From an uncultured Oscillospiraceae bacterium (lineage in GTDB: Bacteria; Bacillota; Clostridia; Oscillospirales; Acutalibacteraceae): a DNA stretch of 42,617 bases. The position numbers and the translations under genes were made by a program. The notes below the pieces were generated by a model, which had not been told where the DNA came from, searched no databases, and saw only the letters and a list, made by a program, of their open reading frames with translations. Below are positions 33,734-42,522 of the stretch, one piece after another. The stretch's first letter is position 1. Every line of letters begins with the position of its first letter. Location of the stretch: the NCBI GenBank assembly GCA_910587835.1, contig CAJUNQ010000097.1, positions 1 through 42,617 on the forward strand, given 5' to 3'.

Positions 33734-34981
33734 TCAACCTCGTTTGCTTAAAACATCTTGCTCATAACGCTCGGCCAGGGGCAGCCACATCCCATCCAGG
33801 GGCTTGCCGCAGCACCGGCAGTATTCATCCCACACCGTCCCAAAGGGCATGGTCTTCAGCTCCTCTTGCAGCACCATCAGCCTTGTAAAATTTCCTCTGT
33901 CCTGCAGCTCTTTCAGCTGGTCCATGGGCTGCAGCAGGGCGAACAGCAGGGCTTTCTGAAAATTCCGGAAGCCTGCGGCCCAGGCAGCAATGCGGTTGAT
34001 GGAGGCGTCGAAGTAGTCCAGGGCCAAAAACACCCGGTCTATTCCGCAGCGCACCACCTCCTTGGCAATCTCACGGGTCTCGTCGTCAAACAGCACCACA
34101 TGGTCGCTGTCCCAGCGCACCCCCCGGGTGACATGGAGGGCCAGCCTCTGGTCATAGGCCAGAATGGAAGAGATCTTATCGCTGACCAGCTCAGTGGGGT
34201 GGTAGTGGCCGTTGTCCAGCAGGCAGATGCAGTCCTCCCGGCCTGAGGCGTATTTCAGGCACCACTCGGCGCTGCCCACCGTGTAGCTCTCCACCCCAAT
34301 GCCAAACACCTTGCTCTCGGCGCAGGGATAGACCTGGGTTTTGTCAAAGGGCTCGCTGAGAATCTCGTCAAAGCTCTGCTTATAGCGCATTCTGGGGCCT
34401 ATGCGGTCGGCGGGGATATCCTTATAGCCGTCCCCGGTCCAGATATTCATGACACAGGGCTGGCCCAGCTCCTGGGCCAGATACTGGCTGATGCGCACAC
34501 AGGCCCTGCCGTGGTCCACCCAGAACCTTCGGGTCTCCTCGTTGGGGGAGGAGAGGGTCAGGGGGTCGCATTTGGGGTGGCTGAAAAAGGTGGGGTTAAA
34601 GTCGCAGCCCATGCCTCTCTCCCGGCAGAAGTCCACCCATCTGGCAAAGTGTCTGGGCTCCAGCCGGTCCCGGTCCGCCCACTCGCCCGGCTCAAAAATG
34701 GCGTAGCTGGCGTGCAGGTTCAGCTTCATCCGGCCTGGCGCCAAAGCGGCCGCCTGGTCGATATCCTCCATCAGCTCCTGGGGGTTCCGGGCCCGCCCGG
34801 GGTAGCTCCCTGTGGTCTGAATGCCCCCGGTGAGGGGCTTTGAGGGGTCGGTGTCAAAGCCCCTCACATCGTCCCCCTGCCAGCAGTGCAGGGCCACGGG
34901 GACGGTCTTCAGCTTGGCGATGGCCTTGTCTATGTCCACCCCCAAGGCTGCATATTTTTTTCTGGCTTCTTCCAGGCTCAT
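33734..34981 (-). CDS. rhaA: L-rhamnose isomerase
   Basis: RhaA converts L-rhamnose to L-rhamnulose. The 415-residue product matches the family size. Key segments are VPVALHCWQGDDVRGFD near the N-terminus, NPTFFSHPKCDPLTL, IWTGDGYKDIPADR, CLLDNGHYHPTE and ALDYFDASINRIAAW, carrying the His, Asp and Glu metal ligands. The start is ATG 34981 (MSLEEARKKYAALGVDIDKA) behind GGAGGGAG; the open frame runs further up through the end of fucO and has no homology there. The fucO stop codon lies 8 bases upstream. Confidence 0.96.
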   Translation of the reverse strand: MSLEEARKKYAALGVDIDKAIAKLKTVPVALHCWQGDDVRGFDTDPSKPLTGGIQTTGSYPGRARNPQELMEDIDQAAALAPGRMKLNLHASYAIFEPGEWADRDRLEPRHFARWVDFCRERGMGCDFNPTFFSHPKCDPLTLSSPNEETRRFWVDHGRACVRISQYLAQELGQPCVMNIWTGDGYKDIPADRIGPRMRYKQSFDEILSEPFDKTQVYPCAESKVFGIGVESYTVGSAEWCLKYASGREDCICLLDNGHYHPTELVSDKISSILAYDQRLALHVTRGVRWDSDHVVLFDDETREIAKEVVRCGIDRVFLALDYFDASINRIAAWAAGFRNFQKALLFALLQPMDQLKELQDRGNFTRLMVLQEELKTMPFGTVWDEYCRCCGKPLDGMWLPLAERYEQDVLSKRG

Positions 34982-34991
34982 GGCTCCCTCC

Positions 34992-36140
34992 TTACAGCAG
35001 GCCCCGGTACAGGGCGGCAATCTCCTCCACGCTGGTGTCCCGGGGATTGCCGGGGCGGCAGGCGTCGGCAAAGGCGAACTCGGACAGGAAAGCCACGTCC
35101 TCCTCCTTCAAAATACCTTGCAGGCCGGCGGGAATGCCCACATCGGCCGAGAGCTGCCTTACAGCGGCGATGGCAGCCTCAATGGCCCCCGGCTCGCTCA
35201 TCTCGTCAATACCATCCACGCCCATGGCCTTGCCAATGGCGCGGTAGCGCGGGCCTGCCACAGTCTTGTTATACTCCAGCCCGGTGGGGAGGATGATGGC
35301 GCAGGCCACGCCGTGGGGGGTGTCGTACAGGGCGCTGAGCCCATGGGCCATGCTATGGACAATACCCAGCCCCACATTGGAAAAGCCCATGCCCGCAATA
35401 TACTGGCCCAGAGCCATGCCCTCCCGGCCCACAGGGTCATTGCCCACAGCAGACCGAAGGTGCTGGGAGATAAGGCGGATCGCTTCCAGATGGAACATGT
35501 CGGAGATGGCGCAGGCCCCCTTGGTGATGTAGCCCTCAATGGCGTGGGTCAGGGCGTCCATGCCTGTGGCGGCGGTCAGAGACTGAGGCATGGAGGACAT
35601 CATATCCGGGTCCACTACAGCCACCTCGGGGATGTCATTCACATCCACACAGACAAACTTGCGCTTTTTCTCTACATCGGTGATAACATAGTTGATGGTG
35701 ACCTCTGCGGCCGTGCCGGCGGTGGTGGGCACCGCAATGGTGAACACGGCGTGGTTTTTGGTGGGGGCAACCCCTTCCAGAGAGCGCACGTCCTCAAACT
35801 CCGGGTTGTTGATAATAATGCCGATGGCCTTGGCCGCGTCCATGGCAGAGCCGCCGCCAATGGCAATCATACAGTCCGCGCCGCTCTGGCGGTAGGCTTT
35901 CACCCCGCTCTGGACGTTCTCAATGGTGGGGTTGGCCTTCACATCGCTGAAAATCTCATAGGCAAAGCCAGCCTTGTCCAGCAGGTCTGTAACCTTCTGG
36001 GCCACGTTGAACTTTAAAAGATCCGGGTCCGTGCAGACAAAGGCCTTGGCGCAGCCCCGGGCAGATAGCTCGGGCAAAATGTTTGCAATGGCTCCTGTCC
36101 CATGGTGAGAAATGCTGTTCAATACAATTCGGTTAGACAT
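34992..36140 (-). CDS. fucO: Lactaldehyde reductase (iron-containing alcohol dehydrogenase)
   Basis: FucO reduces L-lactaldehyde to L-1,2-propanediol with NADH, disposing of electrons from rhamnose and fucose breakdown under anaerobic conditions. The 382-residue protein has the NAD motif IGGGSAMDAAKAIG, the PTTAGTAAEVT segment, and metal ligands in GMDALTHAIEGYI, GIVHSMAHGLSALYDTPHG. It is very close to the family length. It lies between rhaB and rhaA, so it serves the rhamnose route and probably also the fucI/fucA route at 10-13 kb. RBS AGAGGAT precedes ATG 36140. Confidence 0.93.
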   Translation of the reverse strand: MSNRIVLNSISHHGTGAIANILPELSARGCAKAFVCTDPDLLKFNVAQKVTDLLDKAGFAYEIFSDVKANPTIENVQSGVKAYRQSGADCMIAIGGGSAMDAAKAIGIIINNPEFEDVRSLEGVAPTKNHAVFTIAVPTTAGTAAEVTINYVITDVEKKRKFVCVDVNDIPEVAVVDPDMMSSMPQSLTAATGMDALTHAIEGYITKGACAISDMFHLEAIRLISQHLRSAVGNDPVGREGMALGQYIAGMGFSNVGLGIVHSMAHGLSALYDTPHGVACAIILPTGLEYNKTVAGPRYRAIGKAMGVDGIDEMSEPGAIEAAIAAVRQLSADVGIPAGLQGILKEEDVAFLSEFAFADACRPGNPRDTSVEEIAALYRGLL

Positions 36141-36160
36141 AATGGTATCCTCTTTATTCT

Positions 36161-37459
36161 TTATTGTTCCCGGGCCCGTGCCGCCTTGATCTGGCTTTGC
36201 AAATTGCCCAGGGCAGTGGCCTCTATGGGCAGGGCCACCACTTTCAGGCCAGTCTCAGCCTCGGTGAGACGGTTCAGGTATTGGTTTTTGGCCCCGCCTC
36301 CCACAATGTACAGCCTGTGGTAGGGGCGGTGGGTGAGCCTTTCCAGCTCCCGCACGCTCTCTCCATAGCATTTTGCCAGAGAGCGGTAGGCGCAGCGGAA
36401 GTAATCCGCCGGAGAATGGGGCTGGTCATAGCCTCCCTCTCTGAGGGCGGCTTTCATGGCCTCTGTCATAGAGGGGGGAGCCATAAAGCGTTGGCCGGCC
36501 ACATCTACCAGGCCGGGGTAGGCGCTTTTCTCAGCGTCTGCCACAATGCGGGAAAAGTCCTCGTCCGGGCAGAGCTCTGCCCGCAGATTGTTCACCATCC
36601 ACATCCCCATGATATTTTTCAGGTAGCGGATGTACCCCACGCCCCCCTCGTTGGAGAAATTGGCCTCCCGGCTCTCCGGGGTGGTGACAGCCTGGGGCAG
36701 TCTGGCCCCCAGCAGGCTCCAGGTGCCGGAGGACAGGAACAGCTCCTCGCCCTCCATGGGGATGCCCTCCACCGCGCTGGCGGTGTCATGAGTGGGGCAG
36801 AGCAGAGCCTTCATGCCCCGGTACTCTCCCAGAACAGTCCCCGGCTGGCTCAGGGGGCCGAACAGCTCCTCGGGCAGGCCCAGCCTGCGGATGATTTCCC
36901 AGTCGAACTCAGACGCAGCCGGGTTGACCAGCCCTGTGGTGGTGGCCTGGGTGTACTCATGGGCTTCGACCCCGCACAGCCGCCACAAAAGGTATTCGGG
37001 CATCATCAAGTAGCTGGTGGCCCCTTCCAGACGTCCGGCCAGCTTGTCGGCGTAGAACTGGTAAATACTGTTGAAGGGCTGGAACTGGATTCCCGTGCGG
37101 GCATACAGCTCCTCAAAGGGGATGATTTTGTGCACCTGGGGGGCAGCGGTTTCCGTGCGTCCGTCCCGGTAGGCATAGCAGGGCAGCACAGGCTCCTCTC
37201 CCCGCAGCAGCACATAGTCCACCCCCCAGGTGTCGATGGAGAAGCTCTCAATGGCCGGATACCTGGCCAGGGCCCCGTCAATGCCTGCCCGAACCTCCCT
37301 TTCCAGCCGCTCCACATCCCAGGTGAGATGGCCGTCCCTCTCCGTTGGCCCGTTGGGGAAGCGGTAGACCTCCTCTGTGTTCAGCCTGCCGTCCTCCTCC
37401 CAGCCCACAATGTGCCGGCCGGAGGACGCGCCGATGTCAATGCCAAGATAATATTTCAT
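36161..37459 (-). CDS. rhaB: Rhamnulokinase
   Basis: RhaB phosphorylates L-rhamnulose at C1. The 432-residue FGGY-family kinase starts YLGIDIGASSGRHIVGW (phosphate-1 motif), with SIDTWGVDYVLL, the YRDGRTE region and CPTHDTASAVEGIP, then LFLSSGTWSLLG and the C-terminal YIVGGGAKNQYLN adenosine motif. It is slightly shorter than E. coli RhaB (~489) but complete across all motifs. Since no separate fuculokinase is in the window, it might also phosphorylate fuculose, which is inference. AAGGAGG precedes the start, right after the MBL gene. Confidence 0.92.
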   Translation of the reverse strand: MKYYLGIDIGASSGRHIVGWEEDGRLNTEEVYRFPNGPTERDGHLTWDVERLEREVRAGIDGALARYPAIESFSIDTWGVDYVLLRGEEPVLPCYAYRDGRTETAAPQVHKIIPFEELYARTGIQFQPFNSIYQFYADKLAGRLEGATSYLMMPEYLLWRLCGVEAHEYTQATTTGLVNPAASEFDWEIIRRLGLPEELFGPLSQPGTVLGEYRGMKALLCPTHDTASAVEGIPMEGEELFLSSGTWSLLGARLPQAVTTPESREANFSNEGGVGYIRYLKNIMGMWMVNNLRAELCPDEDFSRIVADAEKSAYPGLVDVAGQRFMAPPSMTEAMKAALREGGYDQPHSPADYFRCAYRSLAKCYGESVRELERLTHRPYHRLYIVGGGAKNQYLNRLTEAETGLKVVALPIEATALGNLQSQIKAARAREQ

Positions 37460-37468
37460 ATGGCCTCC

Positions 37469-38287
37469 TTACCGGCTGGCAAAAATATTCTCCGGGTTAT
37501 AGACAATGTTCCCCAGCCCGCCGTCGGCCCGGACATAGTTCTCCACCCTTTTGGCTATGCGCAGGGGACGGCCCATGAAGTCAAAGGGCTGCCAGTCGTT
37601 GGTCCCGGCTATGATCTCATCGCACACGCCAATCACCCCGTCCAGAATGGCCTTGTCAATCTGGGTGGGTCCATGAGACAGCCATACCGTGTCCCAACGA
37701 TGCTCCTGCTCCTTCAGCCGCAGCAGCTCAGCCCGGTAGTCCTCCACGGAGCTGGACTCCTCCTCCCACAGGAACACAGAGGGGTTGCACCCATCGCCAA
37801 ACAGAATCGTCCGCTCCTCCACATTCAGCACGCAGGTCATACCCTGGGTGTGGCCCGGCAGATGGACAGCCTCCAAGGTCAGGCCCCCCAGGTCAAAACG
37901 CTGGCCAGGCTCCAGGGGCAGGTAGTCTCCGGCCCGGTCCGGGGCAAAGTCTTGGGCGGTAAGCTCTTTGCCGGTGATGTAGCGGGCATAGTCCATCTTG
38001 TGCTCCATGCCGCCGCGGCTGCAGGCCAGTTCCCAGTCAGCCTTGTGCAGCCATACCCGCTCAAAGCCCGCCGCGCCCCCGGCGTGGTCGCAATGGCCAT
38101 GGGTCAGAATCACGTCCAGAGGCTTACTGGTCAAGCCCTCTACAAAAGACCTCAGGTCTCCCGCCCCAGTGGCGGTGTCTATCAGCGCGGCCCGCTCCCG
38201 GCCCTCCACCAAAAACACAGCCACGCCGGTGATATCTACGATCTTTGTGGTGCTGGGGCTGACTTTTTCTGTGGTAAAGAATTCCAT
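37469..38287 (-). CDS. MBL-fold metallo-hydrolase
   Basis: This 272-residue metallo-beta-lactamase-fold protein has the full zinc signature ILTHGHCDHAGGA (H-x-H-x-D-H), then HLPGHTQGM, FGDGCNP and a late VWLSHGPTQID. The start is ATG 38287 behind a strong AAAAGGAGG. It is the first gene of the rhamnose operon, 9 bases ahead of rhaB. MBL hydrolases of this kind act on thioesters, lactones or phosphoesters. Hydrolysis of a rhamnono- or acyl-lactone would fit here, but the sequence does not show the substrate. Glyoxalase II-like activity on a lactaldehyde-derived thioester is an alternative. Confidence 0.85.
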   Translation of the reverse strand: MEFFTTEKVSPSTTKIVDITGVAVFLVEGRERAALIDTATGAGDLRSFVEGLTSKPLDVILTHGHCDHAGGAAGFERVWLHKADWELACSRGGMEHKMDYARYITGKELTAQDFAPDRAGDYLPLEPGQRFDLGGLTLEAVHLPGHTQGMTCVLNVEERTILFGDGCNPSVFLWEEESSSVEDYRAELLRLKEQEHRWDTVWLSHGPTQIDKAILDGVIGVCDEIIAGTNDWQPFDFMGRPLRIAKRVENYVRADGGLGNIVYNPENIFASR

Positions 38288-38649
38288 GGTCTTCCTCCTT
38301 TTATCCATAGACAGCCGGTCCAGGCGCATTCTGCGGACCCGGGGCGGCGTAAAATGGGGGATAAGGAGCCTCCTCCGGCGCCAAATCCCGCCTGAAAATA
38401 CACCAAAGGGGGCAGACAGCCCCCCTTTGCAAAACCATTCCCATTTTGATGCTCCCGCCGGCCTTCTCTGGTAAAGTCCTGCTTTGGAACGCCGTCTTTT
38501 TGTCCACAGGCGGTCACTTCCAGTGTTGAAAACCCTCGCTGTACAGCTTAAGCACAGCCTGGGTTTTTCTCCTGGAAATCCGCCTTATTGGGTCAGCAAT
38601 CCGTCATTCCCTCTTTTTTCAAGCAGACCTGGCGGAACGAGCCTCTTTG
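38288..38649. other. 362-base intergenic region upstream of the rhamnose operon
   Basis: No gene is supported. It contains the hairpin at 38405-38428 and about 250 bases of leader in which the rhamnose promoter and operator should lie. I could not find a clear -35/-10 pair or an obvious palindromic operator, and no regulator gene is in the window. Confidence 0.4.
38405..38428 (-). terminator. Possible terminator of the sugar isomerase gene
   Basis: AAAGGGGG (38405-38412) and CCCCCTTT (38421-38428) form an 8-base stem with an 8-base loop. It lies ~220 bases after the isomerase stop, and the T-tract on the - strand (GGTGTATTTT) is delayed, so the call is weak. Confidence 0.4.
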
Positions 38650-39537
38650 TCAGTGGATATTATCCTTAATCCACTGGCAGTCCTCCCGGATGCACTGGTC
38701 GTGGTCCGTGTAGAAGCCCTCGCGCTCGATGACCCAGAAGGCCTCAAAGCTCTGCTCGTCCAGGGCGTTCTTGATCTCCTGCCAGTCGATATTGGACTCA
38801 GGCGCGCCCAGCTTGCACTGGACCTCAAAGCGCTTTTTGCCCTCGGGGCTCTCGTTGCGGGCGGTATAGGCGTCCAGCATCTTCTGGCGCTCCTCCAAAG
38901 ACATCTCGGCCACATGGGCAAAGGGGCTCTCGTGGTTGCCCTCGGCGTGAGCAGACCGGGGCTTGGGCCCGGGACCCTGCACCCGGCAGTTCTCCTTTAC
39001 ATGAATGGCCACAATCCGGTCCTTATACCGGCGGATAAAGGAGGGGGGATAGGTGCCGGCGTTCATGGTCCAGCCGCAGTCCAGCTGGAAGAAGCATTTG
39101 CTGGAATTCTCCGCCACGATTTCCAGCAGAGCACGGCCATTGTCCATGTAGAACTCCTTGCTGTGGTTGTGGTAGCCGATCTTGATGCCGTAGGGCTCGG
39201 CCATCTCCGCCATAGCGTCCAGCTCATGGGCCACCTCAATGGCCTCCGCCTCGTCGCAGAAGTCGGTGCTGGCCCAAATCACGGCCTTGCCTCCCAGAGC
39301 CGCCATCTTCTTGACGATTTCCTCTGTGGGCTTGGCATGTACCGAGACGATTTCCAGCCCGGTCTCCTGGGCCCATTTCTTTACATCCTCCACATCATGG
39401 TCCAGGTCTACGGGCAGCAGCTCCACCCCGTCGAAGCCCATAGACTTGATGGTCTGGAACTTCTCAAGCAGGGTGGGGCCCAGGCCCAGATAGCTGGCGA
39501 TGCCGCCAAAGGAATAAGTACCGATATTGACTTTCAT
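38650..39537 (-). CDS. Sugar phosphate isomerase/epimerase (xylose isomerase-like TIM barrel)
   Basis: This 295-residue AP-endonuclease-2/IolE-IolI-like TIM barrel protein has GFDGVELLPVDLDH early in the barrel, EIVSVHAKPTEEIV, IGYHNHSKEF, FFQLDCGWTMNAG and VAIHVKENC, with WVIEREGFYTDHDQC at the C-terminus. These supply the Glu, His, Asp and Glu metal ligands. Such enzymes isomerise or epimerise keto-sugars or inositol derivatives. It starts at ATG 39537 behind AGGAGGTTG and has a strong promoter of its own. It lies next to the rhamnose operon, which suggests a related sugar substrate, but nothing identifies it. Confidence 0.85.
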   Translation of the reverse strand: MKVNIGTYSFGGIASYLGLGPTLLEKFQTIKSMGFDGVELLPVDLDHDVEDVKKWAQETGLEIVSVHAKPTEEIVKKMAALGGKAVIWASTDFCDEAEAIEVAHELDAMAEMAEPYGIKIGYHNHSKEFYMDNGRALLEIVAENSSKCFFQLDCGWTMNAGTYPPSFIRRYKDRIVAIHVKENCRVQGPGPKPRSAHAEGNHESPFAHVAEMSLEERQKMLDAYTARNESPEGKKRFEVQCKLGAPESNIDWQEIKNALDEQSFEAFWVIEREGFYTDHDQCIREDCQWIKDNIH

Positions 39538-39573
39538 TGGTATCAACCTCCTGATGATGATTTGACTGGTTTT

Positions 39574-39602
39574 ATTGTACCACATCAGGGGTTGACTGTC
39601 AA
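39574..39602 (-). promoter_or_regulatory. Strong promoter of the sugar isomerase gene
   Basis: On the - strand, a perfect TTGACA (39602-39597) and TACAAT (39579-39574) are 17 bases apart, ~37 bases before the start codon. GTCAAC and TTGAC half-sites between and around the boxes could bind a regulator. Confidence 0.8.
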
Positions 39603-39684
39603 TAACCATCATTTCAACGTGGGTCGCTCTCCCACAAATTGTTCAATTATCACAATCATCTTTCCCCATTCTCAGCAGGATGCC

Positions 39685-42366
39685 TTAACTGCCGCCTCCC
39701 TCCGGCCTCTTTTTTCCCCGGGGGCCGGAGGCGGTCTGACTGGCTCTTTTCATGGCGTCGCCTACGGTCTCTCCCCGCAGCGCTGCCCGCTTCTCCCGCA
39801 GAATCGCCGCAATCTCTCCCTGCACCCGCTCCACCTCCATGCGCAGCTCCCGGGCAGACATGCGCAGGGCTCCGTGGCCCAGAATGATCAGCTGCTCGGC
39901 AAAGTCCGCGCTGGCTACCAGCACCCGGCGGTTCTCTCTGGTCAGCCGGTAGCTGGCCTTTTCAATATAGGCGTCCGCTGTCTCCGCCTCTTTGGTGTAG
40001 ACCACATGGATATTATGGTACAGGCTCACCGAGCCCGTGCCCCTGGGCACCTTATAGGCGTCAAACACCAGAATCAGCCGGTTTTGCTTATAGCCCTGGT
40101 AGTTGCTGAGAATGTCCATCAGCGCCTCCCGGGCGGCCTGCAGGTCCTGGCGGGCAATGGCGTTCAGGTCATCCCAGGCGAAAATCATGTTGTAGCCGTC
40201 CACCAGCAGGTACTCCGGTCCGGCGGGAGGAAGCTCCACTCTGCCGCCAGAGCTCTCCGGCCCGTTGGCCCGCTCCCGGTTGGGCAAAAGGTCCCGGGGC
40301 CTTACCTGGCCGTAGGTTTTTTCAAAAATGGCCAGCAGCTCCGCGTCCTGCTCCAAGCCGGTTTTCGGCGGCACAGCCTGGGGGGCCTCCCCGCCCCTTT
40401 CGGGAAAAGGGGGCGGGGGAGCCTCCTCCTTCTCCGGCTCCGGCAGACGGCAGGCGGGCAGGTGCATATGCTTTTCCACCTGGTCCCAGGGGACATAGTA
40501 CCCGGCCCCGTGAGAGCAGAAAACCGACCCTGCCGGGTCCTCTGTGTCCTGGTCCGGGTCATAGCCTATGCGGGCGGTCACTGCCTCCGGGTCGCCGCAG
40601 GGGCGGTAGCCCTCTACCGTACAGGACACCCGGCCCCGGCCCTTGGTATAAGCCGCCACCTCCGCCGCATAGTCCCCAAAAGCCGCAACGGGTACGCTGG
40701 CAGTGAGAATGGTCTCCTCTCCCACCGCTTTCGGCTCTCCGGCCTGGCCCCCCATGCGCTGAATGTCTGTAAGAGCCCGGCCCAGGGTGGGGGAGGGGAG
40801 CTCCAAGCGCAGGGCATACCAGGGCTCAAGGAGAACGCTTCGGGCCTTCATCAGACCCTGCCGCACTGCCCGGTAGGTGGCTTGGCGGAAGTCGCCCCCC
40901 TCGGTGTGCTTCTCATGGGCCCGGCCAATGAGCAGACTGATCTTCATATCCGTGATAGCCGACCCGGTGAGCACCCCCCGGTAGGTCTTTTCTTCCAGAT
41001 GGGTCAGAATCAGCCGCTGCCAGCTCCGTTCCAGCACATCCTCTGAGCACAGACTGCCAAACACCAGGCCGCTGCCCCGGGGCAGGGGTTCCAGCAGCAG
41101 GTGGACCTCCGCATAGTGGCGCAAGGGCTCAAAGTGGCCTATTCCCTCCACAGGCCCGGCAATGGTTTCCAGGTACACCACATTCCCAGGCCCGAACTCC
41201 ACCTCCAGCCCGAACCGGTCCAGAATCACCCGCTGAAGAATCTCAGCCTGCACCCGGCCCATCAGCCGCAGAGTGATCTCTCCCAGGGCCTCGTTCCATT
41301 CCAGATGCAGCTGGGGGTCCTCCTCTGCCAGCTGCCGGAGCTTGGGCAGCACCGCGTTGGCCTGCACCCCTTCGGGCAGGATCAGACTATAGGAGATGGC
41401 CGGCTCCAATGCAGGGAGGGGGCCTGCCGGCTCTACGCCCAGGGCCTGACCCGGATAGGTAGAGCTGAGCCCTGTCACCGCGCAGACTGCCCCGGCCTCC
41501 GCTGTGGTGACAGACCGGAATTTATCCCCGGAATAGACGCGAATCTGGTCCACCTTTTCCTCTCCGCCGGGCAGGGCCAGGGTAGTCTTCACTGGAAGAG
41601 ATCCCCCGGTGATTTTCATGTGGCTCAGCCGCCCTCCCTGGCTGTCCCGGGTAATTTTGAACACCCGGGCCCCAAAGGCCTCCCCCCATACCGGCCGGGG
41701 TCCCAGGTGGGTGAGGGCGTCCAGCAGCTCGTCTACCCCCTGGGCCCGCAGAGCGCAGCCAAACAGGCAGGGGAAGCATTTTCGTGCGCATATCAGCCGC
41801 CGAAGGGTCTCTTCCGTCAGCTCCCCGGTTTCCAGATATTCTGACAGGGCCTCCTCGTCCCCCAAAGCGGCCTGCTCCCAAAAGCGGTCCGAGCCATAGT
41901 CCGAATAGTCCAGAATGGCGTCGGACAGGCTGCCCTGCAGCTTTTCCAACAGAGCCTCCCGGTCTACCGGCTGGTCCATTTTGTTGAGGAACAGGAAGAC
42001 CGGAACCCCCCGGCTCTCCAACAGCCGCCAGAGAGTCAGAGTGTGGCCCTGAGGACCGTCGGGGGCAGAGACCACCAAAATGGCGCAGTCCAGCACCTGC
42101 AGGGTGCGCTCAGCCTCAGCGGCAAAGTCCACATGGCCGGGGGTGTCTACCAGAGTGAGCTCCACCTCTCCCACAGTCAGCACAGCCTGCTTGTTGAAAA
42201 TGGTGATGCCCCGCTCCCGTTCCAGGCTGTGGGTGTCCAGAAAGGCGTCGGCATGGTCCACCCGGCCCAGAGCCCGCAAGGCCCCGCCCCGGTAGAGGAT
42301 AGCCTCTGAGAGCGTGGTCTTTCCCGCGTCCACATGGGCCAGAATACCCACTGTCAGCTTTCTCAT
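39685..42366 (-). CDS. TetM-like translational GTPase fused to a YacP/Rae1-like NYN nuclease domain
   Basis: This 893-residue protein has two parts. Residues 1-~640 are an EF-G/TetM-type GTPase: AHVDAGKTTLSEAILY (P-loop), RERGITIF, DTPGHVDF and NKMD at 128-131, then domains II-V including KITGGSLPVKT, EGIGHFEPL, LTGSAITDMKISLL, EGGDFRQATYRAVRQGL and the late SHGAGYYVPWDQVEKHM. These features match ribosomal protection proteins of the TetM/TetO group. After a Pro/Glu-rich linker (~665-715) comes a NYN domain of the YacP family: LLVDGYNMIFAWDDL (Asp723), LVFDAYKV (Asp769), ETADAYIEKAS (Asp798) and VASADFAEQ (Asp821), so the acidic nuclease site looks complete. Stand-alone YacP in Bacillus is Rae1, which cuts mRNA in the ribosomal A site. 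The fusion could place a nuclease on ribosomes. Tetracycline resistance is unproven. Confidence 0.9.
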   Translation of the reverse strand: MRKLTVGILAHVDAGKTTLSEAILYRGGALRALGRVDHADAFLDTHSLERERGITIFNKQAVLTVGEVELTLVDTPGHVDFAAEAERTLQVLDCAILVVSAPDGPQGHTLTLWRLLESRGVPVFLFLNKMDQPVDREALLEKLQGSLSDAILDYSDYGSDRFWEQAALGDEEALSEYLETGELTEETLRRLICARKCFPCLFGCALRAQGVDELLDALTHLGPRPVWGEAFGARVFKITRDSQGGRLSHMKITGGSLPVKTTLALPGGEEKVDQIRVYSGDKFRSVTTAEAGAVCAVTGLSSTYPGQALGVEPAGPLPALEPAISYSLILPEGVQANAVLPKLRQLAEEDPQLHLEWNEALGEITLRLMGRVQAEILQRVILDRFGLEVEFGPGNVVYLETIAGPVEGIGHFEPLRHYAEVHLLLEPLPRGSGLVFGSLCSEDVLERSWQRLILTHLEEKTYRGVLTGSAITDMKISLLIGRAHEKHTEGGDFRQATYRAVRQGLMKARSVLLEPWYALRLELPSPTLGRALTDIQRMGGQAGEPKAVGEETILTASVPVAAFGDYAAEVAAYTKGRGRVSCTVEGYRPCGDPEAVTARIGYDPDQDTEDPAGSVFCSHGAGYYVPWDQVEKHMHLPACRLPEPEKEEAPPPPFPERGGEAPQAVPPKTGLEQDAELLAIFEKTYGQVRPRDLLPNRERANGPESSGGRVELPPAGPEYLLVDGYNMIFAWDDLNAIARQDLQAAREALMDILSNYQGYKQNRLILVFDAYKVPRGTGSVSLYHNIHVVYTKEAETADAYIEKASYRLTRENRRVLVASADFAEQLIILGHGALRMSARELRMEVERVQGEIAAILREKRAALRGETVGDAMKRASQTASGPRGKKRPEGGGS

Positions 42367-42392
42367 GCAATCCCCCCCCTGTTGATTTTCTC

Positions 42393-42435
42393 TGAAGCCG
42401 CTTTGCGTCTTGGAAAACTGCTTCGCAGTTTCGGC
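42393..42435 (-). promoter_or_regulatory. Two-layer hairpin in the leader of the GTPase-NYN gene
   Basis: AGCCG (42393-42397) pairs with CGGCT (42431-42435), and AAACTGC (42415-42421) with GCAGTTT (42425-42431) around TTC; the two layers share one base at their junction. It lies between the promoter and the RBS (GGGGGG before ATG 42366). Leader hairpins control tet(M)-type genes elsewhere; control here is inference. Confidence 0.45.
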
Positions 42436-42457
42436 TCTACTGAAATGTTCTCAGGAC

Positions 42458-42487
42458 ATTATAGCATATCCGCCCGGGCCCGCACAA
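42458..42487 (-). promoter_or_regulatory. Promoter of the GTPase-NYN gene
   Basis: On the - strand, TTGTGC (42487-42482) and a perfect TATAAT (42463-42458) are 18 bases apart, giving a leader of ~90 bases. Confidence 0.65.
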
Positions 42488-42493
42488 CAGCTT

Positions 42494-42522
42494 TTGCGTA
42501 AAAACGAATGCGAGTATATAGT
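42494..42522 (+). promoter_or_regulatory. Divergent promoter for the gene at 42583
   Basis: TTGCGT (42494-42499) and TATAGT (42517-42522) are 17 bases apart. Its -35 lies 7 bases from the -35 of the opposite promoter, so the two may be regulated together. Confidence 0.6.

Noticed and set aside
36164..38395. 743-codon open frame on the + strand opposite rhaB and the MBL gene
   Set aside because: No recognisable motifs; the - strand genes have full motifs, RBSs and operon spacing.
38647..41046. 799-codon open frame on the + strand
   Set aside because: Antisense shadow of the isomerase and GTPase-NYN genes, no RBS and no domain features.
39685..42366. Plain tetracycline resistance gene tet(M)/tet(O)
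   Set aside because: It is longer by a C-terminal NYN domain and differs from the resistance proteins I recall; resistance should not be assumed.
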